Origin: Nostoc sp. T09 | GTDB lineage: Bacteria > Cyanobacteriota > Cyanobacteriia > Cyanobacteriales > Nostocaceae | Direction of reading: 5' to 3' | Assembly: GCF_002154695.1 (NCBI RefSeq) | Contig: NZ_MTAV01000020.1 | Location: 1-64,000, forward strand | DNA: 64,000 bases | Shown here: positions 37,691 to 46,659 of the stretch, piece by piece | Layout: every line of letters begins with the position of its first letter | How positions within the stretch are numbered: position 1 is the first letter of the stretch | The notes under the pieces: model-generated | Seen by the model: only the letters and a program-made list of their open reading frames with translations | Told to the model about the DNA's origin: nothing | Databases searched by the model: none | Position numbers and translations under genes: made by a program

Positions 37691-38812
37691 ATGATACAAA
37701 ATCAAAATCCTGAATATCGGAGGAGATTTAATTGGATTGACCAGACGAAAGGTTTTGCAATCTTAGCCATTCTAATATTTCATTTTTTTCAAAATTATCC
37801 AGAACGAATACAACTGATTTCTATATTAGACCGAAATACAGCCAAGCTAGGATATGCTGCTGTAGATATATTTTTTGTTATGGCTGGTTTTAATACAAGT
37901 TACAGTCTAATTTCTAAATTAATTAAATTCCAATCACAAGATATTAAAATAAACTGGCGATCGTGGCTTACTAAAAGATTACTAAGAATTTACCCAGCAT
38001 ATTTATTATCTGTTATATTAAGTTGTTTGCTTTATTATTTGTTTTCTAATTTAAAGATAAAATCTTATACTAACTTTATTTTAACCTGTCTAGGTCTAGC
38101 AGGAATTAAGTTCCAAGCTATTAACCCAGGGTTTTGGTTTTTCACAGTTATCTTAGAAGCTTATATATTTACTCCTTTAATATTTCTAATTTGTCGTAAT
38201 CAAACCAAAAGAATACTTTGGTTAGGTTTGATATTTGCCAGCTTAACAAAATTTATATCCATCTACTTTCTACAACAAAATAATATTGAAAATTACTTGT
38301 TTTTTTTACAAAATAACTTTTTAGGTAGCTACGTATTTCAATTTTGTCTGGGAATTTATTGGGGATTTATTTATGCAGAAAAACAAAACTTCAGAAAAAT
38401 AGATTTTATCATCTCGGCTAGTATTTTTAGTCTAGGACTAGTTTTTTACGTTATTTTGGGCATTACAAAAATAAATATCATATATATGCTAGGCTTTGAT
38501 ATCTTATTTACTCCCTTCTTTTTCTTGGGTATCCAAGCGTTATTAAGTCGTTTAGATAAAATAGCTAAACTAGAATGGATTTTAAGTTTTACTTCAATGC
38601 TAGGAATTTATTCTTACCAAATTTATTTAATTCATCAACCTTTGTATTTTGTCTTATTACCAAAATTAAATAATATTTTACAAACTAATGTTTATTTTAA
38701 AATTATGCTGTCATTATTATTGCTAACTATTTTAGTGGCAATCTATACCTTTTTATTTACTAAATTAGAAAAAATTGTTACCAAAAAACTATTAACTGTC
38801 ATAAGTAAGTAA
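37691..38812 (+). CDS. Acyltransferase family 3 (OafA-like), AT-rich
   Basis: 373 residues with about ten membrane helices. RRFNWIDQTKGFAILAILIF then HFF contains the catalytic His of acyltransferase-3 proteins, and DIFFVMAGFNTSYSL and the Arg of RSWLTKRLLRIYPAY are the usual companions. It would O-acetylate a polysaccharide on its way out. The gene and its upstream region are visibly more AT-rich than the flanking hps genes (runs of ATATTTTT and AAAATT), suggesting later acquisition. It occupies the place an hpsM gene might take, but I cannot assign that name. Confidence 0.8.
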   Translation: MIQNQNPEYRRRFNWIDQTKGFAILAILIFHFFQNYPERIQLISILDRNTAKLGYAAVDIFFVMAGFNTSYSLISKLIKFQSQDIKINWRSWLTKRLLRIYPAYLLSVILSCLLYYLFSNLKIKSYTNFILTCLGLAGIKFQAINPGFWFFTVILEAYIFTPLIFLICRNQTKRILWLGLIFASLTKFISIYFLQQNNIENYLFFLQNNFLGSYVFQFCLGIYWGFIYAEKQNFRKIDFIISASIFSLGLVFYVILGITKINIIYMLGFDILFTPFFFLGIQALLSRLDKIAKLEWILSFTSMLGIYSYQIYLIHQPLYFVLLPKLNNILQTNVYFKIMLSLLLLTILVAIYTFLFTKLEKIVTKKLLTVISK

Positions 38813-38914
38813 AATTCAAGTTCATAAAGATTAAATTTAATAAACTTAAGAGAGATAAAAATGGTAAAGGTAATTGCGGTTATTTTCTTATTTATCAACT
38901 AAACAAAAATATAT

Positions 38915-39895
38915 ATGAGTAATTTACCTTTAATTTCTGTAGTTATCCCGACCTATTATCGAGAAGAAGCACTACGCGATAGTCTTGTAGATGTCTTGAA
39001 ACAGGATTATCCGAATTTTGAAGTTATAGTGGTAGACCAAACCCCAAAACATCAACCAGAAATTCAAGCTTATCTGGAAGAACAGGCAACCGTAGGCAAA
39101 ATTAAATGGTTCCGCTTAGATTGGGCAAGTTTACCAGGTGCACGCAATTATGGGGTGCGGCGGTCAGAAGGTGAAATAATTTTATTTATTGATGATGATG
39201 TTCAGTTAACACCTGGTTTTTTATCAGCCCATGCGAAAAACTATGTGCAAAATCCAGAGGTAGGGGCTGTTGCTGGACGAGTATTTGACAGAATGAAATT
39301 AGGTGATTCTGGAGGCGATTTGCAAATTGAATATCTTCCACCGCAAGCGATGGACCCAGGAATTGCTTGGTATCACATAGATTTAGTCCATACCATCAAA
39401 CCTCAGCAAGTACTGACAGCTAGGGGTTGTAATATGTCCTTTCGCCGCGAAATTTTTACCAAGCATGGACTGAGATTTGACGAACGTTTTCGTGGTAGTG
39501 CAGTGCGCGAAGAATCAGACTTTTGTTTGCGCCTGCGGCAGACGGGATATAAGATTTGGTATGACCCAGAGGCTGATTTAGTGCATTTAGGTGAAGAAAC
39601 AGGCGGTTGTCATGATATGAGTATGCGATCGCTCAAATATCAACTCACCTTTTACCATAACCATTTCTTACTGGGACTGAAAAACCTCACGGTTACCCAA
39701 GCTTTACGCCTTTACGCCCGTTTATTTGATTGTCACGTTTTGGGAAGACCTCCTTGTCATAAAAGCGGTTCTCCGATCAAAATTGTGACTCGCGGCTTTT
39801 TCTATATTTTGGGTTTTCTCAAAGCTGTAAGCACTATCATTCAATCAATATGGAATGATGGACAAATTTATAGTCGTCTTGATCAAGAATTTTAG
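38915..39895 (+). CDS. hpsN: Family 2 glycosyltransferase, HpsN-type
   Basis: 326 residues, soluble GT-A fold: ISVVIPTYYREEALRDSLVD, VIVVDQTPKHQPEIQAYLEE, GARNYGVRRSEGEIILFIDD with the DDD metal motif, and LTARGCNMSFRREIFTKHGL with the acceptor-side Glu of VREESDFCLRLRQTG. It adds a sugar to the exported polysaccharide repeat unit. Its place after hpsL and before two GT4 genes supports HpsN; the substrate is unknown. Confidence 0.75.
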   Translation: MSNLPLISVVIPTYYREEALRDSLVDVLKQDYPNFEVIVVDQTPKHQPEIQAYLEEQATVGKIKWFRLDWASLPGARNYGVRRSEGEIILFIDDDVQLTPGFLSAHAKNYVQNPEVGAVAGRVFDRMKLGDSGGDLQIEYLPPQAMDPGIAWYHIDLVHTIKPQQVLTARGCNMSFRREIFTKHGLRFDERFRGSAVREESDFCLRLRQTGYKIWYDPEADLVHLGEETGGCHDMSMRSLKYQLTFYHNHFLLGLKNLTVTQALRLYARLFDCHVLGRPPCHKSGSPIKIVTRGFFYILGFLKAVSTIIQSIWNDGQIYSRLDQEF

Positions 39896-39950
39896 TTGAT
39901 TTTAACCGCAGATGTACGCAAATATATTACCTATTAATTAGTTTGGTATT

Positions 39951-39981
39951 TTTGTAGGGTGGGCATTGTCCACCTTACAAA
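39951..39981. repeat. Dispersed palindrome R2 (copy 1)
   Basis: TTTGTAGGGTGGGCATTGTCCACC, then TTACAAA: an imperfect inverted repeat in the hpsN-hpsO spacer. A second copy is at 46628-46650. A half copy of repeat R1 (AACCGCAGATGTACGC) lies just before it. Confidence 0.7.
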
Positions 39982-40028
39982 GTTTTCACTGTTACTGAAA
40001 TATTTCAATTTTATTAATTAACTTACTT

Positions 40029-41204
40029 ATGAGAATTTTAGTTGCTAGCCATACTTACATTGTAGATTTAAACTGCGAAAAATTACGCACTTTATCTCAA
40101 CTAGAACCAGGAATTGAAGTGATTGTTGTTGTGCCTAAACGCTGGCAACCTGGTGGTGTACAAAATAAAATGATTGAAACTGAATACCGTGATGAAGGCT
40201 CATTTAAAATAGTACCAATTTCTAACTTTAGTCAAAATCATCAGGGACTTTTAGCATTTGGTGCTGATTTAATAAATTTGTTAAAGCAGTTTCGTCCTCA
40301 AGTTATTCAGGTAGAACAAGGCTCTAGAGGACTAGCGTATACCCAAATGATTGCGTTAAATCAACTCTTGGGTTTGAAAGCAAAAAATGTATTTTTTACT
40401 TGGTGGAACTTGCCATACGAACTAAAATTGCCAGTGGCTTTACTAGAAAAATATAACCTCAGCCATAGCCACGGAATTATTTGTGGTAATCAGGATGGAG
40501 CAGAAATTTTACAACAAAAAGGGTATCATGGACCAATTAAAGTAATGCCGCAACTGGGTGTAGATGATAAATTATTTACTCCCCAATCGCTACCAGAACT
40601 AGCTACTAAATTAGGAATTTTACCAACCGATTTTGTAGTCGGTTTCGTTGGCAGATTTGTTCAGGAGAAAGGGTTGCTAACGCTTTTGCAAGCATTAATA
40701 TCTTTAAAAGATAAAGCTTGGAAGTTACTGCTGCTTGGACGAGGAGAGTTACATACAGAATTACTTAAAATAGCAGCAGAAAATAACATTAAAGAACGAG
40801 TGCTTGTGATTGAAAGTGTCGCACATAATGTAGTGCCTCAGTATATCAATTTAATGCATACTTTAGTACTGCCATCAGAAACTACTTATAAATTTAAAAC
40901 TTTAACTGCTATTGGCTGGAAAGAACAATTTGGTCATGTACTCATTGAAGCAATGGCTTGCAAAGTACCTGTAATTGGTTCAAGTTCTGGCGAAATTCCC
41001 CATGTAATTGGTGATGCTGGTTTATTGTTTCCTGAAGGAGATTTCCAAGCCTTAGCTAATTGCTTAACTCAATTAATTGAAAACCCAGAATTCGCTCAAA
41101 AAATAGGTGCAATGGGTTATCAAAAGGCAAAGGCTCAATATACAAATCAAGCTGTAGCACAGCAGCAATTATATTTTTACAAAGAACTTGTTAATAGTCA
41201 ATAG
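40029..41204 (+). CDS. hpsO: Family 4 glycosyltransferase, HpsO-type
   Basis: 391 residues of the GT-B fold. N-terminal acceptor domain MRILVASHTYIVDLNCEKLR with PQVIQVEQGSRGLAYTQM; the second domain has VVGFVGRFVQEKGLLTLLQA, KLLLLGRGELHTELLKIAAE and the nucleotide-sugar binding GHVLIEAMACKVPVIGSSSG then EIPHV (E-x7-E motif). It continues the polysaccharide gene order L, (acyltransferase), N, O, P. Donor and acceptor unknown. Confidence 0.75.
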   Translation: MRILVASHTYIVDLNCEKLRTLSQLEPGIEVIVVVPKRWQPGGVQNKMIETEYRDEGSFKIVPISNFSQNHQGLLAFGADLINLLKQFRPQVIQVEQGSRGLAYTQMIALNQLLGLKAKNVFFTWWNLPYELKLPVALLEKYNLSHSHGIICGNQDGAEILQQKGYHGPIKVMPQLGVDDKLFTPQSLPELATKLGILPTDFVVGFVGRFVQEKGLLTLLQALISLKDKAWKLLLLGRGELHTELLKIAAENNIKERVLVIESVAHNVVPQYINLMHTLVLPSETTYKFKTLTAIGWKEQFGHVLIEAMACKVPVIGSSSGEIPHVIGDAGLLFPEGDFQALANCLTQLIENPEFAQKIGAMGYQKAKAQYTNQAVAQQQLYFYKELVNSQ

Positions 41205-41243
41205 TCATTGCTTATCGGACAAAATATAAAGGATAAATGACAA

Positions 41244-42443
41244 ATGACAAATGACAAAAATCTGCGAATTCTCCACATTATTCCCTCAATTTCTCTAATT
41301 TATGGTGGTCCCAGCCAAATGGTGTTAGGACTGGCTCCCGCCTTGGCAAAAGAGGAAGTAGAAGTTACAGTAATCACAACTGATAGTAATGGTGATACTG
41401 GACAAAAACCGTTGGATGTTCCCTTAAATTTTCCAGTTAAACAAGATGGTTATGAAATAATTTATTTTCGTTGTGCTCCATTTCGTCGCTATAAGTTTTC
41501 CCTAGATTTACTTAAGTGGCTAAAACTTCACGCCTGCGAATTTGAGATTGCACATATTCATGCCTTATTCTCTCCTGTTAGTAGCGCTGCGGCGACTATC
41601 TGTCGTCAGCAGAAATTGCCCTATATTTTGCGTCCTTTGGGAACTCTTGACCCGGCTGATTTACGTAAGAAACAGCTATTAAAACAGCTTTATGCCGCAA
41701 TTATTGAACGGCGAAATTTAGCTGGTGCAGCAGCAATTCATTTTACTAGCGATCAAGAAGCAAAAATATCAGCAAGATTTGGAGTTACTACGCAAGATTT
41801 AGTGATTCCTTTAGGTGTGGTTCCGCCTAAATTCATCAAGCAAAAACAGAAGAGTTTGGTACGCAATGAGTTGGGGATACCAAATGATGTACCTGTAATA
41901 GTATTCATGTCACGCATTGACCCCAAAAAAGGTTTGAATTTGTTGATTCCAGCGCTAGAAAAGCTGTTAGTATCTGGCTGTAATTTTCACTTTGTCTTGG
42001 CAGGGACAAATCCCCAAGATCCAGATTATGAACAAAATATCATCTCTCAAATCCAAAATTCACCACTGCGATCGCACACTACAATTACAGGCTTTGTCAC
42101 AGGTGAGTTAAAAGCTAGTTTACTGCAAGCTGCCGATTTGTTTGTCTTGCCTTCGTACTATGAAAATTTTGGTATTGCTGTTGCTGAGGCGATGGTAGCA
42201 GGAATACCTGTGGTAATTTCCGACCAAGTGCATATTTGTCACCAGATACTTGAAAGTGAATCGGGGTGGGTAGGTGCAATGGATGTACAAGTACTGGTAA
42301 ATTTACTGCAAGAAGCTTTGCAAAACCCCGAAGAACGCCAACGCCGGGGATTGAATGCCCAACAATTTGCATTAAAACATTACAGTTGGGATGCGATCGC
42401 TCACCAAACTATCCTGGCATACAAGCAAATCTTGCGATCTTGA
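41244..42443 (+). CDS. hpsP: Family 4 glycosyltransferase, HpsP-type
   Basis: 399 residues, GT-B fold: RILHIIPSISLIYGGPSQMV with the GGP loop, YILRPLGTLDPADLRKKQLL, VIVFMSRIDPKKGLNLLIPA and the donor-binding ENFGIAVAEAMVAGIPVVIS. The start codon lies inside three tandem copies of AAATGAC (41236-41256), so the first residues MTNDK are encoded by a repeat; the upstream ATG of the repeat is in a frame that stops at once. 39 bases separate it from hpsO. Confidence 0.75.
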   Translation: MTNDKNLRILHIIPSISLIYGGPSQMVLGLAPALAKEEVEVTVITTDSNGDTGQKPLDVPLNFPVKQDGYEIIYFRCAPFRRYKFSLDLLKWLKLHACEFEIAHIHALFSPVSSAAATICRQQKLPYILRPLGTLDPADLRKKQLLKQLYAAIIERRNLAGAAAIHFTSDQEAKISARFGVTTQDLVIPLGVVPPKFIKQKQKSLVRNELGIPNDVPVIVFMSRIDPKKGLNLLIPALEKLLVSGCNFHFVLAGTNPQDPDYEQNIISQIQNSPLRSHTTITGFVTGELKASLLQAADLFVLPSYYENFGIAVAEAMVAGIPVVISDQVHICHQILESESGWVGAMDVQVLVNLLQEALQNPEERQRRGLNAQQFALKHYSWDAIAHQTILAYKQILRS

Positions 42444-42823
42444 AGAAGGCAGAAGTACGATAGCGTAGCGTTAGCGAGTCTTCTCCTAAGGGGAGACGCT
42501 AAGAGCGAACGAGCGTCGGGCAGAGGGCAGAAGGTTCTGTTAAGAAAGGGATTCAGACCCCTCCTGAACGTAGTGGAACCAGCGAACAAAGTTTCCAGAG
42601 GGCTTGATATCCTTACTGCTTTTAGTCGTGGGCAGAAATTGAAGGTATTCCTTCTGCCTCCTGCCCTTTGCTTTTTTTATTCATCATGTATTGAGCTTCT
42701 TTAAGGGAAATTACGTAACATAAAATTTTCTTGCACATCTCTTAACCCGATGGGGAAACCGGGGTTTTATGTCACGATCGCATAGTAGAATACATAATGC
42801 CTTCTAACTACAGGAAAGCTCTC
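42444..42823. repeat. Spacer with GC-rich dispersed repeats
   Basis: Bases 42458-42530 contain stacked short palindromes (GCGTAGCGTTAGCGAG, CTCCTAAGGGGAG, GAGCGAACGAGCG) like those at 2886-3058. The remainder is ordinary sequence and should contain the peroxiredoxin promoter; GGGGAAACCGGGGTTTT near 42752 can form a small hairpin. Confidence 0.6.
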
Positions 42824-43462
42824 ATGACTCTCCGTCTAGGTGATACAGTACCCAACTTTACGCAAGCCTCTACACACGGCGACATAAATTTTTACGAATG
42901 GGCAGGTGACAGCTGGGTAGTGCTGTTTTCTCACCCTGCTGACTTTACACCTGTTTGCACCACCGAATTAGGCACAGTTGCCAAGCTGAAACCAGAATTT
43001 GACAAGCGCAATGTCAAAGCGATCGCCCTCAGCGTCGATGATGTAGAATCCCACAATGGATGGGTGGGCGATATTGAAGAAACCCAAAGTACTACTCTCA
43101 ACTACCCAATTTTGGCAGATGCAGATCGTAAAGTTTCTGACCTTTACGATATGATCCACCCTAATGCCAACGCAGCGGTAACAGTGCGATCGGTTTTTGT
43201 TATTGACCCCAATAAGAAGCTACGTCTTAGCTTTACTTACCCTCCTAGCACTGGACGCAACTTTGATGAACTATTGCGGGTAATTGATTCTCTGCAACTG
43301 ACTGATAATTACAGTGTGGCTACACCAGCTGACTGGAAAGATGGAGATGATGTTGTAATTGTCCCCTCACTCAAAGATCCAGAAGTGCTGAAGCAGAAAT
43401 TCCCCAAAGGTTACGAGGAAGTCAAACCCTATCTAAGGATGACACCTCAGCCTAACAAGTAA
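42824..43462 (+). CDS. 1-Cys peroxiredoxin (Prx6 type)
   Basis: ATG 42824 is chosen because CAGGAAAG precedes it and the protein then has the family's usual 212 residues (MTLRLGDTVPNF). The peroxidatic site is DFTPVCTTELG (Cys at about 47) with the PxxxT/SxxC context, and no resolving Cys is seen. The long C-terminal domain (LQLTDNYSVATPADWKDGDD) is that of Prx6-type enzymes. It reduces hydrogen or alkyl peroxides in the cytoplasm. An intrinsic terminator follows. Confidence 0.95.
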   Translation: MTLRLGDTVPNFTQASTHGDINFYEWAGDSWVVLFSHPADFTPVCTTELGTVAKLKPEFDKRNVKAIALSVDDVESHNGWVGDIEETQSTTLNYPILADADRKVSDLYDMIHPNANAAVTVRSVFVIDPNKKLRLSFTYPPSTGRNFDELLRVIDSLQLTDNYSVATPADWKDGDDVVIVPSLKDPEVLKQKFPKGYEEVKPYLRMTPQPNK

Positions 43463-43495
43463 ATCTGAAAATTATTTCATGTAACTGTTTGGTGT

Positions 43496-43533
43496 AAAGG
43501 CGCGAAGATAAAACTTTGCGCCTTTATATTTTT
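43496..43533 (+). terminator. Intrinsic terminator of the peroxiredoxin gene
   Basis: AAAGGCGCGAAG pairs with CTTTGCGCCTTT (one G-T wobble) around a 6-base loop, followed by TATATTTTT. Confidence 0.9.
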
Positions 43534-43571
43534 GCGTGAGAATAAAGATAAAAGTTAGTCTGGTAAGCATT

Positions 43572-44156
43572 ATGTTTTCATCTCCCTTGGTGTTACAAAT
43601 TCCGCCATCAATGCAAATGACAGACGAACAATTCTTTGAGTTTTGTCAGGTAAATCGTGATTTACGTATTGAGCGTAATAAATTAGGAGAAATATCAATT
43701 ATGCCACCCACAGGATCAGAGTCAGGTAATCGTAACTTCAGCATAGCTGGTCAGTTATATGTGTGGGCAGAAAAAGATGGTACAGGTATTTGTTTTGACT
43801 CTAGCACTGGATTTAAGCTATCAACTGGTGCAGATAGATCGCCTGATGTTTCTTGGATGAAATTAGAAAGGTGGAATACTCTTTCAGCCGAACAACAACA
43901 AAAGTTTGCTCCGATTTGTCCAGATTTTGTAGTTGAATTGAGACTCCCCAGCGATAAACTCCAACCTCTTAAGGAAAAAATGGAAGAATATATAAAGGAA
44001 CCAGGAGTAAAGTTAGGCTGGTTAATTGATCGCAAACACCGCAAAGTTTATATTTATCGTTCTGGTTTACCAGAAGAATGTTTAGATAACCCTAATACTG
44101 TAAGTGGTGATCCGGTATTACCTGGGTTTGTCTTAAATATGAGTAAAGTTTGGTAA
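43572..44156 (+). CDS. Uma2 family protein (DUF820, PD-(D/E)XK fold)
   Basis: ATG 43572 (MFSSPLVLQIPPSMQMTDEQ) is preferred over GTG 43536. 194 residues with the Uma2 core: LRIERNKLGEISIMPPTGSE, GICFDSSTGFKLSTGADRSP then DVSW (the Asp), and PDFVVELRLPSDKLQPLKEK (the ExK-like element is VEL-R). The family is hugely expanded in cyanobacteria and is restriction-endonuclease-like; the biological function is not settled. Stands alone. Confidence 0.88.
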   Translation: MFSSPLVLQIPPSMQMTDEQFFEFCQVNRDLRIERNKLGEISIMPPTGSESGNRNFSIAGQLYVWAEKDGTGICFDSSTGFKLSTGADRSPDVSWMKLERWNTLSAEQQQKFAPICPDFVVELRLPSDKLQPLKEKMEEYIKEPGVKLGWLIDRKHRKVYIYRSGLPEECLDNPNTVSGDPVLPGFVLNMSKVW

Positions 44157-44217
44157 TTAAATTCGTAGTCCTGGATTGTTAAGCACTAATGTACTTACTA
44201 TTAACGAAGAGTAGATT

Positions 44218-46455
44218 TTATTGAAATTTCTCTGCCAAAATTGTATAAGCTTCATTTACCAGCCGCATTTTTTCTTGAGCTTGTTGTTGCAATTGGGGTT
44301 TAGCTACAAATAAATCTGGATGCCATTTTTTTACCAAAGTTTTATAAGCCTGTTTTACTTCAGTAAATGACACACCAGGTTGTAATCCTAAAATGGTATA
44401 AGCGCGAGTAATTTTGTCTTTTTCTGCTTGGGTTTTAGGTTGCTGAGGCGATTTGTTGCTTTGGGATGTATTTTGTTGTTTGTTAGCTTGAAAACCAGGA
44501 GAACGCATTTCTGCTTTCATTCGTGCTATTTCTTCATCGAGTTCCCAATTGCGAAATTTGGTTTCCAATTCTGCTGGATTTGGAGAGGGTGAAGCCTTCG
44601 GTGGTGGAGGGGGAGAAGCGCTAACACGGTGAGTAGAAGATGTTTGAGAAGTAGCAGAAGTGCGATATGTGGAAGATGCAGAAACATTCACCCTCTCTTC
44701 TACTTTTGAGTAACTTCTTTGCTCCTTTTCGACTGGGGGAGAATATGCTGTATATTTTGGCGTTTCTCGATAAGGTTGATAGTTTGAAGATATCTTGGCT
44801 TTTGTTAACTCTTGCAGTAATTGATTAAAACTATTTTGTAAACCCTGCAAATTTTTGCGCTTATTAGCAATTTCTGGTGGCTCTTGGCAACCTGTAAAGC
44901 GAATTACTTTTTTTGTTTTTTGCTCATATTCAGCTAATACTGATAATCCTTGATTGCTCAAGCGAGAAAAATAATCTTCGGTTGTAGCTATGCAAATTTT
45001 AGCAACCTGCTGATGATAAGTTTCCTTAGCTGATTTTTCTTCTGAATCTTGAATATTTTTGTTTAATAAATAAGAAATACTACCAACCACAGCCGCACCG
45101 ACAGGGCCACCCAATAACCAACCAATCCCACCACCAACTGCTATGGCTCCAGGTTCACTTAAATCATTACTATTACTTGGCTTGGGAGGTAATGTAATTT
45201 GTGGTTCAATAGGTAAGGAAATTAATAAATCTTCTGGTCTTTCTTCTCGAAAAAATTCATAAGCTTGATAAAGCCATTTCATCACAGAGCGTTGTAACTC
45301 CATAAGGTCTTTTTTTAAAGTACCTATTTGCCAAGTTTTAAAGTTATTCTCCGCGAGTGCTACTGTGGCATCAGTTTGATATTTTCTGAGTAGGTTGGAT
45401 AAATCTAACCAATTACGTAACTCTGAAATACTAGTGTTTAAGCCTTGTTGAATTAGATTGGCAGCTTTTTGTTTAACTTCAACTTTAGCCTTTTGTTTTT
45501 CATCAAAGGAGTTAATTTCACTCAGGATAGGGTCAATTTTAGCTTTTAAATTTAATTGGATTTGGGAAGCGATCGCCTGCACTCTCGGTAACCGCACATC
45601 CCCACGATTTTGTTGTAAAATACCTACAATATTTTGCAAAGCTGCTTCAAAGGTTGCTAATCCGCTACTAGTAGCCGCCGCCGCATCACCTTTTAATCTG
45701 GCTCTTAAAGCAGGTAAAGCATCAACACGATATAAATTACTAAACCCAGGCGGTAATTCGGCGCGAAAACTTTCTGCAACAAACAACAGACGATTTTGCA
45801 CTTGCTGTTGTTCTTCGGGTTCGAGTAAGTTAATAAAATTAGCGACAAAAATAACTGTTTTAATACCCCGATCTAATAACCAATCACGCAAGTTTTCACG
45901 CTCACCTAAAGTCATTAGCTTGCGGGCATCGAGTAATTGTACTACTAAATCTGTAGATAACAGGCGATCGCGTACTAAACTATCTTGTTCTTCGCGATCG
46001 TTTGTACCTGGTAAATCTAGTAATTCTATACCCCTCTCTAAAAAAGGATGAGGACAAAAAACTTCTACAGAGATTACATCTTGACGCATCTGTCTGTTAC
46101 CATCGAGAATTGCATACTGCTGCAAAATTTCCGTACCGCTGCGATAAATTTCTGTACCATCTCTCAACATAATCCGAGTGCGCAAATCAGTACCATACTT
46201 GACAGTAATTGCTGCGCCTGTTGTGGGAATTAAATCAATTGGTAAAGTACGATTTCCTAAGATGGCATTTAGCAGGGTGGATTTACCATGATTAAAAGGG
46301 CCAAATACCGCAATCTGAAAGTTAGGATTAGTCAGATAATTAGAGATGGCATTTATATCTTGATATAGTTGTGATTTGCGCTCTAAATTTAGTAATGCAG
46401 ATGCAGATTTGAGTGCATTTACCAAATCCTGATAATCTTCAGACTGTTTTTGCAT
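44218..46455 (-). CDS. Dynamin-like GTPase fused to a C-terminal DnaJ domain
   Basis: 745 residues. The GTPase domain has G1 GPFNHGKST (52-60), the G2 Thr in IPTTGAAITV, G3 ELLDLPGTNDREEQDSLVRD and a G4 candidate VIFVANFINLL. Long helical segments follow, then a Gly-rich hydrophobic hairpin (AVGGGIGWLLGGPVGAAVVG) suited to membrane insertion. After a Ser/Thr/Pro-rich linker (about 560-660) a J domain closes the chain: AYTILGLQPGVSFTEVKQAY and LVKKWHPDLF with HPD at 712-714. The J domain should recruit a DnaK. It is the third gene of the dynamin operon. A dynamin-J fusion in one chain is unusual. Confidence 0.85.
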   Translation of the reverse strand: MQKQSEDYQDLVNALKSASALLNLERKSQLYQDINAISNYLTNPNFQIAVFGPFNHGKSTLLNAILGNRTLPIDLIPTTGAAITVKYGTDLRTRIMLRDGTEIYRSGTEILQQYAILDGNRQMRQDVISVEVFCPHPFLERGIELLDLPGTNDREEQDSLVRDRLLSTDLVVQLLDARKLMTLGERENLRDWLLDRGIKTVIFVANFINLLEPEEQQQVQNRLLFVAESFRAELPPGFSNLYRVDALPALRARLKGDAAAATSSGLATFEAALQNIVGILQQNRGDVRLPRVQAIASQIQLNLKAKIDPILSEINSFDEKQKAKVEVKQKAANLIQQGLNTSISELRNWLDLSNLLRKYQTDATVALAENNFKTWQIGTLKKDLMELQRSVMKWLYQAYEFFREERPEDLLISLPIEPQITLPPKPSNSNDLSEPGAIAVGGGIGWLLGGPVGAAVVGSISYLLNKNIQDSEEKSAKETYHQQVAKICIATTEDYFSRLSNQGLSVLAEYEQKTKKVIRFTGCQEPPEIANKRKNLQGLQNSFNQLLQELTKAKISSNYQPYRETPKYTAYSPPVEKEQRSYSKVEERVNVSASSTYRTSATSQTSSTHRVSASPPPPPKASPSPNPAELETKFRNWELDEEIARMKAEMRSPGFQANKQQNTSQSNKSPQQPKTQAEKDKITRAYTILGLQPGVSFTEVKQAYKTLVKKWHPDLFVAKPQLQQQAQEKMRLVNEAYTILAEKFQ

Positions 46456-46501
46456 AGTTTCCTTGTTTCACGTTGCGTATGCAAATAAATTTTGTATTTG
46501 T

Positions 46502-46650
46502 AACCACAGATGTAGACACGAAGTGGCTTCCCGAAGGGTACACAGATAAACACCGATAAAATATCTACATTTATCTGTAATTTAATTCTTCATTTCCTAA
46601 TATCACCTGAGAATAAAATCAAACTATTGTAGGGTGGGCACTGCCCACCA
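46502..46650. repeat. Repeats R1 (interrupted) and R2 (copy 2) inside the dynamin operon
   Basis: 46502-46579 begins AACCACAGATGTAGACAC and ends ACACAGATAAACAC...TTATCTGT, an R1 palindrome interrupted by a GC-rich element (GAAGTGGCTTCCCGAAGGG). 46628-46650 is TTGTAGGGTGGGCACTGCCC then ACC, repeat R2. They lie in the 204-base gap between the two dynamin genes and could cause partial termination. Confidence 0.7.
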
Positions 46651-46659
46651 ATAATACTA

